The position numbers were made by a program, and so were the translations under genes. From a virus, in IMG/VR virus record IMGVR_UViG_3300021598_000308, positions 1-25,692 of that record: 25,692 nucleotides of DNA; one strand, 5' to 3'. Each line of letters begins with the position of its first letter. Within the stretch, counting starts at the first letter, position 1. Below, one piece after another: positions 23,701 to 25,692 of the stretch. The notes under the pieces are model-generated. The model ran no database searches. It was not told the DNA's origin and was given only the letters and a program-made list of their open reading frames with translations.

Positions 23701-25189
23701 TGCAGCTGAGCTTGGCTCAGTGTTTGGAGATAATCTTCCTAAAGGTGCCGACACACTTGCAAGGGTAATGCCAGAACACACTGTTCAGGTTTATGATGAG
23801 CAAACTCTTTCTTTAACTGATAAAGAAAACCAATATTTAAGAGAAGGCAAAAGAGGTCTTACTCGTAGCGAGCTTTTGCGTGCACTTCAATCTGAAAAAA
23901 TATTTAACACAAGACATTTCAAAAACTTATCCCCTAAAGCTAAAAAAGAATTACAAAAGCTATTACTTAGAAATGCTGTATTGCTTCCAGAAGGAAGAAT
24001 TTATCACGATAGAGATTTGTCAGCAATTTGGGGAATGACAAAAGATTCAATAGACAAAATTCCTAAAGGAGCTAGAACTGAAATACAAGCAGCTTTAGAA
24101 AAAGCACAAAAACCATCTATGTTCAGAGCAGACACATTTAAAGGTGGAAAGTCTTCGGGACAAATGAGTACAGATGCAGCCAGAAAAGCAGCAGGAGCAG
24201 ATCCATTCTATTATCAGCTTCCAGATTCTGATGCAGGTAAAAAAGGTAAGTCTGCAGTAATGTTAACTGATCCAGTAACTGGAGCAAAATCTGCACACGT
24301 AACAGGCGGAACAAAAAAGTTTAAAAAGGGAGTGATGCAAGACGCAGCAGCACTTTTAGCGTTTAAGGGAGCACAAAGAAAAGCTTCAGGCGGGTATGTG
24401 GGTATGTCTTCTGGACCACAAGGGTATGCTGATGGTGGACCAGTTAAGGGCTATGCAGCAGGAGGTCTTGTTGCAATGCTTGCGGCAGCAATGGGTATTC
24501 CTTTCTTAGGAAACATGCTGGGCAATAAAGTTGGCGGAACCGCTGGAGCATCAATATCCAATGTTTCAAATATACTTCCTTTCTTACTACCTATGGGCGC
24601 AATGAGCGGAATGACAAGGGGTATTACAAGCAAGCTTCCTCAAAGTGCAACATCAACAATTAAACCTCTTGCACAAACATCAGCAAACTTAATGGCAATG
24701 GGCAAGGCGGGTTCAACTGCAGGTCCAGTAATGGCAAAACTAGGACCTATATTTGGAAGAGTTCTTGCATCTGCAACCCCACTAGGATTAGCAATAACTG
24801 GTATAACAACAGCTCTTACAGCAGGATTTACTATATATAAAAAGCATCAAGAGCAGATGAAGCTCAATGCTTTAGGGTTTGGACTCACAGCAGAGGCTGC
24901 TAAAAAAGCTGGAGTTAAATATGTTGATTATAATCAAAAGATTAAAGATAGTATTCAAAGATCAAAAGATCTAATGGAGGCCAACAAGCTTTCATATGAG
25001 AGCATGACCCAAGCAGGTATTCCAATTAAGATGACTATTACCGAATATCGTAAGTTAAAAGAAGAGGTTAAGGGTGCTTTTGATGAACAAATTAAATTAA
25101 TTAATTCTACAAAGAAAGCAGAGCTTGGAGACCTAGCAGTTAGATTTAAACAACAATTTATCGCTGCTGGAATGTCTGCCTGCGGATGA
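20777..25189 (+). CDS. Tape measure protein, TP901-like, N-terminal part
   Basis: This encodes 1470 residues up to a premature TGA, from ATG with AAGGAGT upstream. Tape measure proteins set tail length and are ejected with the DNA. The first 180 residues are helical. Residues about 190-500 are a TP901 core domain (LTVGLTVPLAAFGAAAAKAF, ELTRLTKVYGG, ETIQLAADIAATGKQ). Residues about 535-570 form a hydrophobic membrane-like hairpin. At about 903-950 there is the common motif GGPVYMAHGGPHGTDTVPAW and GEYVLKKSAVDKLG. An uncommon insert of about 200 residues (roughly 985-1200) follows, then a second Gly-rich motif (YADGGPVKGYAAGGLV). Near 1225-1345 there are two further hydrophobic stretches. The frame ends ...MSACG by a 4-bp duplication; the sequence continues in the next frame. 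Confidence 0.9.
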   Translation: MADENIVTNIVANADFSNLIADVNKVSASLSKLQAQIIQSDAKLANQVAVMNRSFAENLRRTGQFSTHFVTLTSDVEKFGKNLDGGKLKLRDYFRTFQEHTKTSGGLIRELAKQQVALQNAIVQPLGKNAQGLMQYNVHIPQGLDAVKNKTALARQELQIMNKVIQDGGVQLINWGKNTQWAGRQLTVGLTVPLAAFGAAAAKAFREADSELTRLTKVYGGVAATSAADLAAIRRDVSSTAKELASAYGTSFKETIQLAADIAATGKQGEELIGSVKETSRLAVLGEVDRQDAMKATLAIQTAFKQNTQELTESINFLNSVENQTSTSLADLIEAIPKAGPVVQGLGGSVKDLALYLTAMREGGINATEGANALKSALASLINPTKVATEQFAAMGIDLKGIVTDNAGDLTGMIMELQGALDNLNPLQKSQAIEQLFGKFQFARMQALFENLGKEGSQTLQVLDLMKASTQDLAAVADRELSLVTDSASGRYKRAVESLRANLAGIGEEFLKVQTFFVQVVDNIVQFVNKLPAPIKTILTFVTGLTAVIGPIIMLTGVLANFFGYIIKGAAHFKALFKGGEGWKMLTPQMMAAQKAGSLIEATFYSDAKAATVLKTSIEGLIAELSILEAKAKAGQISTTPVFTTAAGTIVAGGGRQVNPGHPLISPTDTRSMSHLNPVSGMTTDQRMTQTIFGTVPGAPKVNQKIGGNPQMYMSGDLPKIEGLTSIKGVSTGIVAEEAAKWHSMTAALAMQSEAEIKALKTEVSRTGLITSELSDSYQALLPRMTEITSNAAAASAKIVAELQASKITVDQARQKILALNAEVEAMMATTATNIAGAQGRSIALTSVPLLNQPVMDPKTGKTNMKELSRPGRTRELLNKIARGLGVKTYGAPYSTETTMPKRFATGGPVYMAHGGPHGTDTVPAWLTEGEYVLKKSAVDKLGVPLLDKLNSIADGQSASRPRQAAHISMPAQMTAAELGSVFGDNLPKGADTLARVMPEHTVQVYDEQTLSLTDKENQYLREGKRGLTRSELLRALQSEKIFNTRHFKNLSPKAKKELQKLLLRNAVLLPEGRIYHDRDLSAIWGMTKDSIDKIPKGARTEIQAALEKAQKPSMFRADTFKGGKSSGQMSTDAARKAAGADPFYYQLPDSDAGKKGKSAVMLTDPVTGAKSAHVTGGTKKFKKGVMQDAAALLAFKGAQRKASGGYVGMSSGPQGYADGGPVKGYAAGGLVAMLAAAMGIPFLGNMLGNKVGGTAGASISNVSNILPFLLPMGAMSGMTRGITSKLPQSATSTIKPLAQTSANLMAMGKAGSTAGPVMAKLGPIFGRVLASATPLGLAITGITTALTAGFTIYKKHQEQMKLNALGFGLTAEAAKKAGVKYVDYNQKIKDSIQRSKDLMEANKLSYESMTQAGIPIKMTITEYRKLKEEVKGAFDEQIKLINSTKKAELGDLAVRFKQQFIAAGMSACG
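25176..25183 (+). other. 4-bp tandem duplication breaking the tape measure frame
   Basis: CTGC is repeated at 25176-25179 and 25180-25183. With one copy the frame would run through as GMSADEATKKIYAM. With two, the reading frame hits TGA at 25187-25189. Confidence 0.75.
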
Positions 25190-25692
25190 AGCTACAAAAA
25201 AAATATATGCAATGTTTGCATTATCAAAAAATGCGGATATGGCATCAATATCTACTGTAGGTAATAAAGACTTTAGTGCAATTCAAGATGCAAAGAGTGC
25301 AGCAGCTGGGTCATTAAAATCATTTGATACTGCTACAAGACTAGGTAATGCTCAGTCTCAAGCAGCTGCATTAAATACTGCATTGACCGCAGTAGACGCT
25401 GGAATTGAAGAAATTATTAAAAAGAGCGAAGAAGCTGCAAAGAAAGACAAGACTGGCAAAACTGAAAAAATTAGTATGTACCAAGCTGAAATTCAAATGA
25501 TGGATTATTTGAATCAAAGTCAATATAAGCAAACAACATTAACTGCGGCAACAATTAAAGAAATGGCAAAAGCTAACCCAGCAATTAAAGAGCTTGCAAA
25601 TACATCAGATACCGTTGTTAGTGTGTGGCAAAAGCTTAGAATGCAAGCCATGGGGCTGGCTGGAGATTTGTCTAAATTGAGTGCTGATCAAA
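25182..25692 (+). CDS. Tape measure protein, continuation in shifted frame, 3' partial
   Basis: The frame one base forward from the first part is open without a stop to the window edge, about 170 codons. It begins ADEATKKIYAMFALSKNADM and continues with helical, Ala/Lys/Gln-rich sequence (AKSAAAGSLKSFDTATRL, NAQSQAAALNTALTAVDAG, MAKANPAIKELANTSDTVVS). This is the composition of the upstream tape measure helices, and there is no start codon with a ribosome binding site near its beginning, so it is the same gene and not a new one. The frame switch must lie between the TAG at 25134-25136 and 25189. Gene length beyond the window is unknown. Confidence 0.85.

Noticed and set aside
23770-24380. Tape measure insert as a toxin or peptidase domain
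   Set aside because: No catalytic motif can be identified by eye; left as unassigned.
25137-25189. Programmed +1 frameshift in the tape measure
   Set aside because: No known slippery or stop-context signal is visible, recoding here is not known in the family, and a 4-bp duplication explains the break more simply.

Overview
The window is an AT-rich, almost fully coding, single-strand block of structural genes from a tailed phage of siphovirus type (HK97-fold capsid, long tape measure). No integrase, host gene or tRNA is visible, so a prophage cannot be told from a free phage genome. The host is probably a Gram-positive with low-GC DNA. Several genes start directly behind a -10 box with no ribosome binding site, as in leaderless transcripts; these are frequent in Actinobacteria, so a low-GC actinobacterial host is my best but weak guess.

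Layout. Positions 1-11514 hold an adhesin and tail-fibre module: a glycine-rich protein, a small fibre-tip-like protein, a small chaperone-like protein, a lectin-fold (LamG/ConA-like) protein, two large collagen-like GPT-repeat proteins with a family 2 glycosyltransferase between them, an Ig/FN3-repeat protein, two very small proteins, and a two-domain LamG-like protein. Positions 11581-15972 hold a short conserved-looking protein, the portal, a fused prohead protease-scaffold and the major capsid protein. Positions 16081-19191 hold the neck and connector genes, with overlapping starts and stops. Positions 19318-25692 hold the tail tube, a tail assembly chaperone pair in overlapping frames and the tape measure, which runs off the right edge and is broken by a 4-bp duplication near 25176.

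Main points of interest: (1) a glycosyltransferase gene between two Thr-rich collagen-like fibre genes, suggesting phage-encoded fibre glycosylation; (2) a cupredoxin-like domain with a complete His/Cys/His/Met set in both collagen-like proteins; (3) an in-frame internal start with a strong ribosome binding site that could give a separate scaffold from the protease gene, like Nu3 inside gene C of lambda; (4) a candidate -1 frameshift site with a downstream hairpin in the chaperone pair; (5) a recurring promoter design with -10 boxes placed for leaderless starts, and two terminator-plus-promoter junctions that isolate the capsid and tail-tube genes. These two genes also use different Arg codons from their neighbours.

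The adhesin module lies upstream of the portal instead of downstream of the tape measure, and no terminase gene is present beside the portal.
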